Assembly: GCA_004001285.1 (NCBI GenBank)
Contig: AP018697.1
Span: forward strand, 558,001-622,000
Source of the DNA: Arthrobacter sp. MN05-02
GTDB taxonomy: Bacteria; Actinomycetota; Actinomycetes; Actinomycetales; Micrococcaceae
Length of the DNA stretch: 64,000 bases
Direction: 5' to 3'
Shown here piece by piece: positions 48,686 to 59,497 of the stretch. Under the pieces are notes generated by a model, which did no database searches, had not been told where the DNA came from, and was given only the letters and a program-made list of their open reading frames with translations. The translations under genes were made by a program, and so were the position numbers. Position 1 is the stretch's first letter, and each line of letters opens with the position of its first letter.

Positions 48686-49300
48686 ATGACCGACCACCCG
48701 CGGGACGAGTTCGACGCCGTCCCCGAGGCTTCCGATCGCCAGGGTGTCCACCGGGAGAGGTTGCTGCCGGCCCGCTCGAGCGGCCTGGCCCTCAAGATCA
48801 CCGTGGGGGTCCTCGCGCTGCTGATCGGTCTCGGCGCCTACTTCGTGCTTCCCCGACTCGGGTTCCCCGGGGGATCGGACGCGGCGTCGGGTCCGGCGCC
48901 GGTCACGAGCGAGGCTCCCGGGGGGACGGCGACACCGACGGAGGACGCTCCGGACGATCCCGAGAACGGGGCGACGGACGAACCGGATGCGGGTGCATCG
49001 CCGGACGCGGACGCGCCCGGCAGGGCCGACCGGGCGCAGACCGTGAACGTGCTCAACGCCACGGGCGCTCCCGGACTCGCTTCCGTCGCTGCGGGGAGGC
49101 TCGCAGCCGAGGGCTGGACCTCGGCGATCCCGGGGAACTGGGCCGGAGCCCCCGTCGACGCCTCCGTGGTCTTCTACAACGGGGAGGCCCAACGGTCCGA
49201 CGCCGAGGCGGTGGCCGCGGACCTCGGGATCACCGACCTGATCGACACCGCAGAGGTCTCGCCCGACATCTCCGTGGTCCTCGGACCGGAATTCCAGTAG
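48686..49300 (+). CDS. LytR C-terminal domain protein
   Basis: 204 aa. One membrane segment at about 35-55 (LALKITVGVLALLIGLGAYFV), a Pro/Asp/Ala/Thr-rich exported spacer (about 60-120), then the LytR_C (PF13399-type) domain: VNVLNATGAPGLASVAAGRL, SVVFYNGEAQRSDAEAVAADLG and VVLGPEF. Such domains are found at the C-terminus of LytR-CpsA-Psr wall ligases and as stand-alone anchored proteins; cell-wall binding is presumed. Follows the DUF3263 gene by 35 nt, so probably one operon. Confidence 0.82.
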   Translation: MTDHPRDEFDAVPEASDRQGVHRERLLPARSSGLALKITVGVLALLIGLGAYFVLPRLGFPGGSDAASGPAPVTSEAPGGTATPTEDAPDDPENGATDEPDAGASPDADAPGRADRAQTVNVLNATGAPGLASVAAGRLAAEGWTSAIPGNWAGAPVDASVVFYNGEAQRSDAEAVAADLGITDLIDTAEVSPDISVVLGPEFQ

Positions 49301-49322
49301 CCCTCTGCAGGGCCCGGAGCCA

Positions 49323-50072
49323 TCAGTCCTTGAGGGGGATGCCCTGCGCGTCCCGCCGGAACTGCCCGGACCCGACCAGGATCAGGATGCCCTCGACGAG
49401 CCCCCAGATGCCGGCCGCGATGGCGCTCAGCCCGAACGTGAAGATCGCCCCGACGGTCGACATGAGAACCAGGACGACGCCGATCGTCGTGTAGCCGAGA
49501 TAGAACCTGTGGACGCCGAGCGATCCGAGCAGGATCCCCAGGACCCCGGCGATCACCCGCGACTTCTGCGGACCATACGGCTGTCCGTAGGGCCCCTGGC
49601 CGTAGCCGCCCTGCAGGGAAGGGTCCTGTGCCTGGCCTGGACGGCCGTAGCCGCCGGAAAGGTAGGGGTCCTGCCCCGGGCCTGGACGGCCGTAGCCGCC
49701 GGAAAGGTAGGGGTCCTGCCCCGGGCCTGGACGGCCGTAGCCGCCGGAAGCGTAGGGGTCCTGCCCCGGACCGGGTCGGCCATGGCCGCCGGGAGGCGGG
49801 CCCGCCTGGGGATACGGCGCCTGGGCGTACGGGTCCTGGGCGTACGAGTTCGGCCCGGAGGGCCCCTGCGCGTAGGTTCCCGGCTGATAGGGGTCCTGGC
49901 CGGATGGCTGCTGCGGGACGGGCGCCTGCCCTTCCGGGAGGGGCCGCGGGTCGTCGCCGTCGGGCACGCGGTGGGGCGATGGACCAGGACCGGGGGGACC
50001 ACCGCCGTCGGGGTTCGCGGTGCCGCGCCCTTCGGGCTTCCCGTTCTCAGGACCGGTTGCTGGCGTGGACAC
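49323..50072 (-). CDS. TM2 domain protein with Pro/Gly/Tyr-rich repeats
   Basis: 249 aa. The N-terminal ~175 residues are disordered and repetitive, with four near copies of GGYGRPGPGQDPYLS type units coded by almost identical ~45-nt DNA repeats (about 49610-49800). The C-terminal TM2 domain has the basic turn KSRVIAGVLGILLGSLGVHRFYLGY and a second membrane helix (TFGLSAIAAGIWGLVEGILIL). Start is taken as the GTG at 50072 behind GGGAGGC; the frame reaches 50102. Function of TM2 proteins in bacteria is unknown. Divergent from groEL. Confidence 0.8.
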   Translation of the reverse strand: MSTPATGPENGKPEGRGTANPDGGGPPGPGPSPHRVPDGDDPRPLPEGQAPVPQQPSGQDPYQPGTYAQGPSGPNSYAQDPYAQAPYPQAGPPPGGHGRPGPGQDPYASGGYGRPGPGQDPYLSGGYGRPGPGQDPYLSGGYGRPGQAQDPSLQGGYGQGPYGQPYGPQKSRVIAGVLGILLGSLGVHRFYLGYTTIGVVLVLMSTVGAIFTFGLSAIAAGIWGLVEGILILVGSGQFRRDAQGIPLKD

Positions 50073-50189
50073 TGTGCCTCCCGTTCGTCGGTGTCCGCCC
50101 AATCTATGCCTTCGGTGGGATCCCCGCCACGGCTCGCGGTAGCGCCGGGGTCCCGCCGTCCTGTAAGGAGGTGCGGCGGGCTCGGGCAG

Positions 50190-50216
50190 GTTGCACTCAC
50201 ACGGTGGGAGTGCTAA
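50190..50216. promoter_or_regulatory. CIRCE-like HrcA operator, copy 1
   Basis: GTTGCACTC-N9-GAGTGCTAA against the CIRCE consensus TTAGCACTC-N9-GAGTGCTAA: the right half is perfect and the left half keeps GCACTC. Expected to bind the repressor HrcA and turn groEL on in heat shock. Confidence 0.75.
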
Positions 50217-50224
50217 TTATTGAC

Positions 50225-50251
50225 TTAGCACTCGCGCGCGCAGACTGCTAA
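50225..50251. promoter_or_regulatory. CIRCE-like HrcA operator, copy 2
   Basis: TTAGCACTC-N9-GACTGCTAA: the left half is a perfect CIRCE half and the right half has one mismatch. The centre-to-centre distance from copy 1 is 35 nt. A possible -35 hexamer TTGACT (50220-50225) lies between the two operators, so HrcA binding would block the promoter. From here to the groEL start (50252-50410) lies a ~160-nt leader without a gene. Confidence 0.7.
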
Positions 50252-50404
50252 GACTGCACGTGGTGGGTGAAGCAGGCAAACCTCTGTGGTGGGGGTGGTG
50301 CTTCGAGCGTGAAAGAGATCGTTCAGGCGCTGCCCGGCCGTCGCGGGCACCACACGCAGGCAAGCATTCATGTGCTGAAATGCAACCGTCCCGAAAGGAC
50401 CTAA

Positions 50405-52045
<1,641 letters not shown>

Positions 52046-52080
52046 CCCCCGCCGGCGCTCCACCGCGCAGCCCGGACGAG

Positions 52081-52113
52081 AAGGGTGGCACTCCCGAGGG
52101 GGGTGCCACCCTT
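52081..52113 (+). terminator. terminator after groEL
   Basis: AAGGGTGGCAC (52081-52091) pairs with GTGCCACCCTT (52103-52113), followed by TTCGTCG; it starts 36 nt after the groEL stop. Confidence 0.85.
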
Positions 52114-52178
52114 TCGTCGTCCGAGGCATGGACGGATGCCCCGGACGGCCGGGGTGGCTCCGGTGCCGGTGCGAGGCG

Positions 52179-52469
52179 TCAGCCCAGGAACATGCGGGCG
52201 TTGCTCTGCTCGGCGTCCGCGTACTGGCGGGTCGCGAGGGAGAGCGCCTCGTTGATGCCGGCCAGGGATTCCTCGACCTGCTGCTGGGTCGCGCGCCACT
52301 GCAGGACGAGCTGCTGGAAATTGCTGGCTGCCTGGCCGGTCCAGATGCCCTCGAGATCGCGTAACCCCGCCTGCATCGAGTTCACCTCCGCCTGCAGCCT
52401 CGAGATGGTGCCCTGCACCTGACTGCTCTTCGCTGCCAGGCCGTCGGTGTCCACGTTGAAGAATGCCAT
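52179..52469 (-). CDS. WXG100-family protein (ESAT-6-like), lone copy
   Basis: 96 aa. Helix, turn, helix layout with the W-x-G motif in LEGIWTGQAASNFQQLV near the middle, typical of WXG100 type VII secretion substrates. The C-terminal helix ends with SNARMFLG rather than a standard YxxxD/E export tail; YADAEQ near residue 83 is close to it. No EssC/EccC, EccB or EccD genes are nearby. Probably a secreted partner of a system encoded elsewhere, or a moonlighting single copy. Confidence 0.82.
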   Translation of the reverse strand: MAFFNVDTDGLAAKSSQVQGTISRLQAEVNSMQAGLRDLEGIWTGQAASNFQQLVLQWRATQQQVEESLAGINEALSLATRQYADAEQSNARMFLG

Positions 52470-52531
52470 GGTGTGCTCCCGTGTGCTCGCGCTTAATTGA
52501 CGATCCGACGCTAGGGCACGGCACGGGTCGG

Positions 52532-54094
52532 TCAGCCGGCGTCGCCGCTCTTGTGGACAACCGGCCTGGTCGAGGGCTCCTGCGGAGGGGTGATGCCCGT
52601 CGAGTAGGCGCGGTCCTGGTCGGACCCCGGAGAGTCCTCCTCGGGTGCTGCGTCCTCCGACCGGGCGTCCGCCGGGAGGTGGGGGAGCCGGATGGACAGG
52701 GTGGCGCCACCGCCGGGTGTCTCGTCCAGGCGGACGGTACCGTCATGCTGCGCGACGAGCGCGGCGACGATGGCGAGCCCGAGCCCCGTGCCGCCGGTCT
52801 CCCGGTGCCGTGAGGTGTCCGCCCGGTAGAACCGCTCGAAGACCTTGGCGGCGTCGTCCTCGGAGATGCCGGGCCCGTGGTCGCGTACCTCCAGGACGGA
52901 GTCGCTGTGCCCGTGCAGTACCGGCGCGACGCCGACGGCGAGTTCGATCGGGGATCCCTCCGGCGTGTAGCGGAGCGCGTTGGTCATCAGATTGGCGACC
53001 ACCTGGCGCAGGCGTGCCTCGTCACCCCTGGAGGGCGCGGAGCGTGGAGCTCCGCCGTCGAGTCCGATCACCGTGACGGACCGATCGGGGGCGGTCGCCC
53101 GTGCGTCGAAAGCGGCATCGTGCGCGAGCACCATGAGGTCCACGGGTCGCACCTCGAGGGGGCGCTGCTCGTCGATCCGGGCGAGCGTGAGGAGATCCTC
53201 GACGAGCTGGCCCATGCGGATGGCCTCGCTCTCGATCCTGCCCATCGCCGCGGCGACGTCCTCGTCCTTCTGGAGTGCCCCGTGCCGGTAGAGCTCCGAG
53301 TAGCCGCGGATGGTCACGAGCGGCGTGCGGAGTTCATGGGAGGCGTCCGCCACGAAACGGCGCATCTTCGTCTCCGACGCGGTCCTCGCCGCGAAGGCGC
53401 GCTCGATGTGCGCGAGCATGGCGTTGAGCGATCGCGACAGCCGGCCGATCTCGGTGGCGGGACGTTCGACGGCGACACGGCGGGAGAGGTCGCCGGCTGC
53501 GATGGCGGCGGCGGTCCGCTCGACCCTGGCGAGCGGTGCGAACTGCCGGGTGACCGTGACGAAGGCGATGAGGGAGGCGAGGGCGGTGGTCACCAGTCCC
53601 GACGTGAAGATGATCTCGGTCGATTCCTGCAGGGACTCGTTGACCGTGTTGAGCCGTGAGGCGATGGCCAGGTAGCCCTCGCCGTTGGTGAACGGGAACA
53701 CGCGGACGCGCCACCCCTGGCTCGCCGGGTCCGTTCCCGGGACGTCGAGGCCGGACCCTTCGAGGTCCGCGATCCGTTCGGGCGTCAGGTCCCCGAGTTC
53801 GGGTACGTCCGCCGCGTCGGAGGACTGATTCTCCGCGAGGATGGTGGAGTCCCGGTCGAGGATCGCCGCGTAGTACCGCAGGACCGTACCGTCATCAGCG
53901 GGCACCTCGGAATAGATGGTCTCCGAGACGACCTTTGCGTTGGCCAGGATGTCGGCGTCGACCCGGTCCACGAGCCCTTCACGCAGGAGGGACACGGTCG
54001 CCAGCCCCGTGAAGCCCACCGTGACGATCATGAGCAGCATGATGATCGCGACGAGCTGCGAGCGGAGGGACGCCGCACTCCAACGCTTGACCAA
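52532..54094 (-). CDS. sensor histidine kinase (OmpR/MtrB-type)
   Basis: 520 aa. Two membrane helices (about 13-36 and 150-175) enclose an exported sensor region of ~115 residues. HAMP (RVERTAAAIAAGDLSRRV) follows, then HisKA with the phospho-acceptor His in FVADASHELRTPLVTIRGYS, and HATPase with N-box NLMTNALRYTP and G-boxes VRDHGPGISEDD and GGTGLGLAIV. The C-terminal ~45 residues are acidic and Pro/Ser-rich. The start is TTG at 54094, 10 nt after the stop of the response regulator. The signal sensed is unknown; actinobacterial TrcS/PrrB-like kinases share this plan. Confidence 0.9.
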   Translation of the reverse strand: MVKRWSAASLRSQLVAIIMLLMIVTVGFTGLATVSLLREGLVDRVDADILANAKVVSETIYSEVPADDGTVLRYYAAILDRDSTILAENQSSDAADVPELGDLTPERIADLEGSGLDVPGTDPASQGWRVRVFPFTNGEGYLAIASRLNTVNESLQESTEIIFTSGLVTTALASLIAFVTVTRQFAPLARVERTAAAIAAGDLSRRVAVERPATEIGRLSRSLNAMLAHIERAFAARTASETKMRRFVADASHELRTPLVTIRGYSELYRHGALQKDEDVAAAMGRIESEAIRMGQLVEDLLTLARIDEQRPLEVRPVDLMVLAHDAAFDARATAPDRSVTVIGLDGGAPRSAPSRGDEARLRQVVANLMTNALRYTPEGSPIELAVGVAPVLHGHSDSVLEVRDHGPGISEDDAAKVFERFYRADTSRHRETGGTGLGLAIVAALVAQHDGTVRLDETPGGGATLSIRLPHLPADARSEDAAPEEDSPGSDQDRAYSTGITPPQEPSTRPVVHKSGDAG

Positions 54095-54104
54095 GGGAGC
54101 GGCG

Positions 54105-54815
54105 CTACCGCTTGTCGGCGGTCCGGAGCAGGTAGCCCACGCCGCGCTTGGTCTGGATCAGGGCTACGGCATCCGGGTTCCTGTCGATCTTGCGGCGCAG
54201 GTACGAGATGTAGGACTCGACGATGGACGCGTCCCCGTTGAAGTCGTACTCCCACACGTGGTCGAGGATCTGTGCCTTCGACAGGACGCGGTTCGGGTTC
54301 ATCATGAGGTAGCGCAGCAGTTTGAACTCGGTGGGGGAGAGGTCGATGACCTCGCCGCCGCGCCGTACCTCGTGCGCGTCGTCGTCGAGTTCGAGGTCGC
54401 CGACGCGGATCACGGCGTCGTCGTCCTCAAGCGGATGGGTGCGTCGCAGGACGGCGCGGATGCGCGCGACCACCTCATCGAGGCTGAACGGTTTGGTGAC
54501 GTAGTCGTCCCCGCCGACCGTCAGGCCGGTGACCTTGTCATCCGTGTCGTCCCGCGCCGTCAGGAAGACGACGGGGAAGTGCCGGCCGGCGGCGCGCAGC
54601 CGGCGGGTGACGGTGAAGCCGTCCATGTCGGGCAGCATGACGTCGAGGACGGCGAGATCGGGGTTGTGCGTCTCGGCGGCCGCGAGGGCGTCGCGCCCGT
54701 TGGCGGCGGCGACGACGTCGAAGCCGGCGAACCGCAACGATGTCGACAGGAGTTCGCGGATGTTCGGTTCGTCATCGACGACCAGCAGTTTCGCTTCGGG
54801 GCCTGTTTTCTTCAC
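54105..54815 (-). CDS. OmpR-family response regulator
   Basis: 236 aa. The receiver domain has LLVVDDEPNIRELL (acidic pocket), DLAVLDVMLPDMDGF with the phospho-acceptor Asp, VVFLTARDDTDD and KPFSLDEVVARI. The winged-helix DNA-binding domain has DLSPTEFKLLRYLMMNPNRVLSK and the recognition region VVESYISYLRRKID (seen as IVESYISYLRRK), ending IQTKRGVGYLLR. Translated just before the kinase and probably its cognate partner. Target genes unknown. Confidence 0.92.
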   Translation of the reverse strand: MKKTGPEAKLLVVDDEPNIRELLSTSLRFAGFDVVAAANGRDALAAAETHNPDLAVLDVMLPDMDGFTVTRRLRAAGRHFPVVFLTARDDTDDKVTGLTVGGDDYVTKPFSLDEVVARIRAVLRRTHPLEDDDAVIRVGDLELDDDAHEVRRGGEVIDLSPTEFKLLRYLMMNPNRVLSKAQILDHVWEYDFNGDASIVESYISYLRRKIDRNPDAVALIQTKRGVGYLLRTADKR

Positions 54816-54874
54816 GGCACCAGTATCCGCGTGTTGTCTGTGAGTTGGCTGTGCCGATCCGGTGAGATAGCTCG

Positions 54875-56530
54875 CTAGTCCCTGGGCTCCTTGTCCCCGA
54901 TCGAGGAGGCATCGAGGATCCGGTACGCGTAGCCCTGCTCCGCCAGGAACCGCTGCCGTTTGGCGGCGAAGTCCTGGTCCAGGGTGTCCCGCGCGACGAC
55001 CGTGTAGAAGCGCGCAGCACGGCCGTCGGTCTTCGGCCGGAGCAACCGGCCCAGGCGCTGCGCCTCCTCCTGCCGTGAACCGAACGAACCGGAGACCTGG
55101 ATCGCCACGGAGGCCTCCGGCAGGTCGATCGAGAAGTTCGCGACCTTGGAGACCACGAGCACGTGGACCTCGCCCGCGCGGAAGGCGTCGAACAGGCGCT
55201 GGCGTTCCTTCACGGAGGTATCGCCCTTGATCACCGGGGCGTCGAGCCTCGCCGCGACGTCATCCAGCTGGTCGATGTACTGGCCGATCACCAGCAGCTG
55301 CTCGCCCTTGTGCCCGGCGACGAGTCTCTCCACCACGTCCGACTTCGTGTCGGACGTCGCACAAAGCCGGTACTTGTCGGCGTCGTCGGCCATGGCGTAG
55401 GCGACCCGCTCGTCCCGCGGCAGGTCCACGCGGACCTCCACGCAGTCGGCCGGCGCGATGTAGCCCTGCGCCTCGATGTCCTTCCACGGGGCGTCGTACC
55501 GCTTCGGTCCGATGAGCGAGAACACCTCGCCCTCGCGGCCGTCCTCACGGACGAGGGTCGCCGTGAGACCGAGCCGGCGGCGTGCCTGGAGGTCGGCTGT
55601 CATCTTGAAGATCGGTGCGGGGAGCAGGTGGACCTCGTCGTACACGATCAGGCCCCAGTCGTTCGCGTCGAGCAGTTCGAGGTGCGGGTACAGCCCACCG
55701 CGTTTCGTCGTGAGGACCTGATAGGTCGCGATCGTCACCGGACGCACCTCCTTGACGGCGCCGGAGTACTCCCCGATCTCCTCCTCCGTCAGCGACGTGC
55801 GCCTGAGCAGCTCGTCCTTCCACTGCCGTGCGGAGACCGTGTTGGTCACGAGGATCAGCGTGGTGGTCTGGCTCGTGGCCATCGCCGCAGCACCCACGAG
55901 GGTCTTCCCTGCGCCACACGGCAGGACGACGACGCCCGAGCCGCCCGACCAGAAGTTCTCGACGGCGAGCTGCTGGTAGGGCCGCAGGGTCCAGCCGTCC
56001 TCGTCGAGCACGATCGGGTGCGGCGTCCCGTCGACGTAGCCCGCGAAGTCCTCGGCGGGCCAGCCGAGCTTGAGCAGCAGCTGCTTGAGCTGTCCGCGCT
56101 GCGACGAATGGACGACGACGGTCTCGCCGTCGATCCTCGGTCCGAGCAGGGGCTGGATCTTCTTGGCGTGCAGCACCTCCTCGAGCACGGGGTAGTCCGT
56201 CGTCCGCAGGACGAGGCCGTGCTGCGGATCCTTCTCGAGGCGGAGCCGTCCGTAGCGCGACATCGTGTCCTCGATGTCGATCAGGAGGGCGTGCGGCACC
56301 GGGAAGCGCGAGTACTTCAGCAGCGTGTCGAGGACCCGCTCGGCGTCGAGTCCGGCCGCACGCGCGTTCCAGAGCCCGAGGGGCGTGAGCCGGTAGCTGT
56401 GCACGTGCTCCGGCGCCCGCTCGAGCTCGGCGAAGGCGGCGATGGCATGGCGCGCCTCGGTGGCCTGCTCGTGGTCCACCTCGAGCAGGATGGTCTTGTC
56501 ACTCTGGACGATCAGCGGCCCGTCAACCAT
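54875..56530 (-). CDS. DNA repair helicase XPB (bacterial type)
   Basis: 551 aa superfamily-2 helicase of the XPB/Rad25/Ercc3 group. Walker A: VLPCGAGKTLVGAAAM; DEAH-like box: LIVYDEVHLLPAP; motif III LTATLVREDGREGE (with the RED motif known from XPB); then motif V VVSKVANFSIDLPEASVAIQ and VI SRQEEAQRLGRLLRP. The N-terminal ~200 residues are the damage-recognition region. Found in actinobacteria, with a proposed role in DNA unwinding or repair rather than transcription. Its start overlaps the stop of the upstream Helicase_C_3-type gene by 8 nt. Confidence 0.9.
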   Translation of the reverse strand: MVDGPLIVQSDKTILLEVDHEQATEARHAIAAFAELERAPEHVHSYRLTPLGLWNARAAGLDAERVLDTLLKYSRFPVPHALLIDIEDTMSRYGRLRLEKDPQHGLVLRTTDYPVLEEVLHAKKIQPLLGPRIDGETVVVHSSQRGQLKQLLLKLGWPAEDFAGYVDGTPHPIVLDEDGWTLRPYQQLAVENFWSGGSGVVVLPCGAGKTLVGAAAMATSQTTTLILVTNTVSARQWKDELLRRTSLTEEEIGEYSGAVKEVRPVTIATYQVLTTKRGGLYPHLELLDANDWGLIVYDEVHLLPAPIFKMTADLQARRRLGLTATLVREDGREGEVFSLIGPKRYDAPWKDIEAQGYIAPADCVEVRVDLPRDERVAYAMADDADKYRLCATSDTKSDVVERLVAGHKGEQLLVIGQYIDQLDDVAARLDAPVIKGDTSVKERQRLFDAFRAGEVHVLVVSKVANFSIDLPEASVAIQVSGSFGSRQEEAQRLGRLLRPKTDGRAARFYTVVARDTLDQDFAAKRQRFLAEQGYAYRILDASSIGDKEPRD

Positions 56531-58938
56531 CTGCGGGACTCCCTTCGAGGATTTCCACGTCCATCACGCGATGCACGGAGACGACTTTCTCAACCTGGTG
56601 CTCGGGGTCGAACACCCGCAGGCGGCCTCCCGATACCGAGAGGGGAACAAGGACCTGACGCACGTGATTCCCCTCGCTGTCCGCGGTGCCGAGGCGGACC
56701 CTGCTCCGCGACCGGATGGCTGCGCGGAGGGTCTCGAGTCCCAGGAGGGTCTCGCTGTCGGTACCGGTGGCGAGGTCGGCGGGGCCCGGCCGCGCGGAGC
56801 GCAGGACGGCGAGCTGGGCGTCGAGCTCCTCCTCCGCGACCGACCACGGGTTCAGCCGCGACCTCAGCTGGTCCGGAGGGATGCGCGCGGGTGCCGCCGG
56901 TCCGGCGGGAGGGGGCGCGGCGACGGCGGCCACGGTGTCCGATGCCGGCGAGAAACCGAGGTCCCGCAGGAGCGCGGACAGTTCGTGGGGGGATGCGGGT
57001 GAGACCAGGACGGTCGGCGCCACCTGGACGACGCCGAGCACGGCGGCCCGCGGATCGGCCAGCACCGTCGCGACCACGGCGTCGTCGTCCGTGCTCACGT
57101 AGCTGCCGGCCCGTCCGACCCGGAGGTTGCCGTACCGCGACGCGGTGTCCTCGACGAGGTAGGAGAGCGCCTGCGGGATCTCGGTGGCCGAGTGCTCCTG
57201 CAGGAAGGCGAGGATCGAGGAGGCGTCCTCGCCGGTGTCGAGTGCCGAACGGATCGACTCGGCGGAGAAGCGGTAGGTGGTGGCCGGTCCCTGCCCCTCG
57301 GGGGTGGACATGCGCAGGAGCCCGCGTGCCACCTCGGGCTGCAGGTAGCCGGGGGCGACGGCGGTGAGGTCCGCCTGCAGGACGACGAGGGAGACCGGGT
57401 CGGGCAGGGCCTCGCGGATGACCTGGGCGGCGTCCTCGAGGCGGCCGGCCGCGACGAGCCCGCCCGCCTCCGTCAGGGCTCCGCCGCCGGTCAGCCCGAG
57501 CGCTGCCGCCTCGATCAGCATGCCGGGCAGCAGGCGGGCAAAGCGCCGCTGCAGGCGCGGCTGGTGCCAGGTCGCGAGCCCGATGACGGACTGCCCGGTG
57601 AGGACCGGTACGGCATCCGGCCTGCCGTCCGCCGCCGCGGGCGCCGCGCCCCGGACCGGCGTCGGACAGCTCCGTCGCCACGGCGAGCAACCGCTGCCGC
57701 ACCATCGGCGCGTCGGGTCGGGACGCCTCGGCGGCGAGGGTGTTGACGGCTGTCCCGTCCGGCAGCTTCGACCCGATCAGGGCCGGTGCCCTGTCGACGG
57801 CGAGCCACCCCTCGACGAGGAGGAGCCACTGGGCGTGGCGGTCGAGCGCCTCCCAGGCGTCCAGGCGCGAGGTCTTCCACCGCGAGTCGTCGGGGTCGAG
57901 GGTCAGGAGCCCGACGGCGGACGCCAGTTCCAGCAGCCATGCCGCCTCGCGGTCCTCGACGCGCAGCACCTCGCGGACGCGCCGCAACTCCCGCACGCCC
58001 ACCCCGCCCGAGCGAAGGGTCGCGACCGGCGTCGAGGCCACGGACCAGAGGAGGGCGGTGATCAGCCGGAGGGTCTCCGCGATGGCGCCGAACGCCGCGT
58101 TGTCGCGGAGGCTCGCGCGGGTGCTGCGGTCGGTCCCGGTGGGTGGGGCGAGTTCGAGGGCGGGGAAGACGGCATGGCCGCGGAGGGCCATGCCGACACC
58201 GCGTGGCAGCTCGACATGGAGTGCGTCCAGGGGTGCGAGCAGGCACCGGTCGAGCAGCCAGCGCACTGCCGGCGAGGCGCCGCCGTCGCCCCCTGTCGCC
58301 GTCGAGCCGACCGGGACGTCGCGCAGCCGCGCGAGCAGGGAGGCGGCACCGTCGGGAGCGTCGGCCAGGATCCGAGGCCAGAGCGCCGGATCCGCCGTCA
58401 CCTCCTGCAGCGCCTGCGCCGCGGCCGCGGAGGTCATCGCCTCGGTGTCCGCGTCGGCGTCCAGGAGCTGCACCGCACGGATCAGGGCCGGTCCGTAGCG
58501 CGGGATGGATCGGGCGAGGACGCGGATGGGCCGGCCGAGGCCTGCGGGATAGGGTCCGAGCGCATCGGCCAGCGCGCCGAACGGCAGGAAGCCCTCCGCC
58601 GGGGAGCCCGTGACGAGGGCCTGCTGGAGGAGGTCGGCGACGATGGCGTCGAGGTCGTCCGGCACGCCGTCCGCGAAGGCGGCGGCGAGGCGCTCGCGTC
58701 GAACCGCGGAGCCGGCGTCCTCGCTGAGCACCACGATCGCCTCGAGGACCTGGAGCCCGGGGCGCGCGACATTGTCCAGGGCACGCTGCAGGCTCACGCG
58801 GGTGGAGGCCCTCGCCGCGAGCGCGGCGAAATCAGGCACCGGGGGAAGGATGAGGTCGGGCCGGACGGCAAGCAGGCGGCGCAGTTCGTCATCGCTCCGA
58901 AGGGCCAGCTGGTCGGCCAGTGCTCGGATCGCGGACAT
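56523..58938 (-). pseudogene. helicase-associated protein (Helicase_C_3-type), XPB partner, frameshifted as sequenced
   Basis: About 804 aa. First frame: IRALADQLALRSDDELRRLL, RPDLILPPVPDFAALAARAS, then ~400 residues to LSDAGPGRG. Second frame: VLTGQSVIGLATWHQPRLQR through YRFSAESIRSALDTGEDASS to VRLGTADSEGNHVRQVLVPL. Removing one C from the CCC near 57639-57641 joins them with no gap. It resembles the Helicase_C_3 / XPB-Ssl2-like proteins that sit next to XPB in actinobacteria; I see no Walker motifs, so it is probably a non-catalytic partner. ATG at 58938. The stop overlaps XPB by 8 nt, so they are translated together. Likely a sequencing error. Confidence 0.78.
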
Positions 58939-59031
58939 CCCCTCAAGATTACCCGGCCCCTCCGACACCGGGCTCTCGCCCTCCGGACCACGGGCGGGGG
59001 CCACCGGGGCCGAGAGCCCCGTGCGGGAGGA

Positions 59032-59322
59032 TCAGGATCGCCGGCGTACGACGACCGACCAGGCGACGAGCGAGACCATTAGCAGAAAGGCGATCGGGAG
59101 GCAGAAGTAGGTCGCCAGCACGAAGCCCGGCCACACCGTGCCCTGAAGCAGTGCGGTGACGAGGATGGCGGCAAGAGACAGCAGCCCGATGCCGGAGAAC
59201 GCGACCGCGAGGACCAGGACCCCGAACCGTCCACGGGACGGTCGGCCGGCGGCTTCACCCGCGACGGGGCCCTGCAGGGGATGGGGGGCAGGGCGGCTCG
59301 GCGGAGTCTCGTCAGGGATCAT
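59032..59322 (-). CDS. small two-pass membrane protein, function unknown
   Basis: 96 aa. A Pro/Arg-rich N-terminus, then membrane segments at about 34-57 (VLVLAVAFSGIGLLSLAAIL) and 65-90 (GFVLATYFCLPIAFLLMVSLVAW), ending VVVRRRS. Reads divergently from the cold-shock gene and towards the XPB partner. No family recognised. Confidence 0.6.
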   Translation of the reverse strand: MIPDETPPSRPAPHPLQGPVAGEAAGRPSRGRFGVLVLAVAFSGIGLLSLAAILVTALLQGTVWPGFVLATYFCLPIAFLLMVSLVAWSVVVRRRS

Positions 59323-59497
59323 AGCCGTCCCAGACTACAAGAACCACGGCCGGGAAGCCGTGGGAAAAGCTATATCCTAGGAGACACAGACTTCCCCGGC
59401 GGTGGCAGTGCGCCTGGGCACCAGGCGGTGCTTTCCGCACCCGGGACCAGAACCCCAGGCGCATCCCGCCCGGTACGGCTAAGAAGAGGTAGACGAC

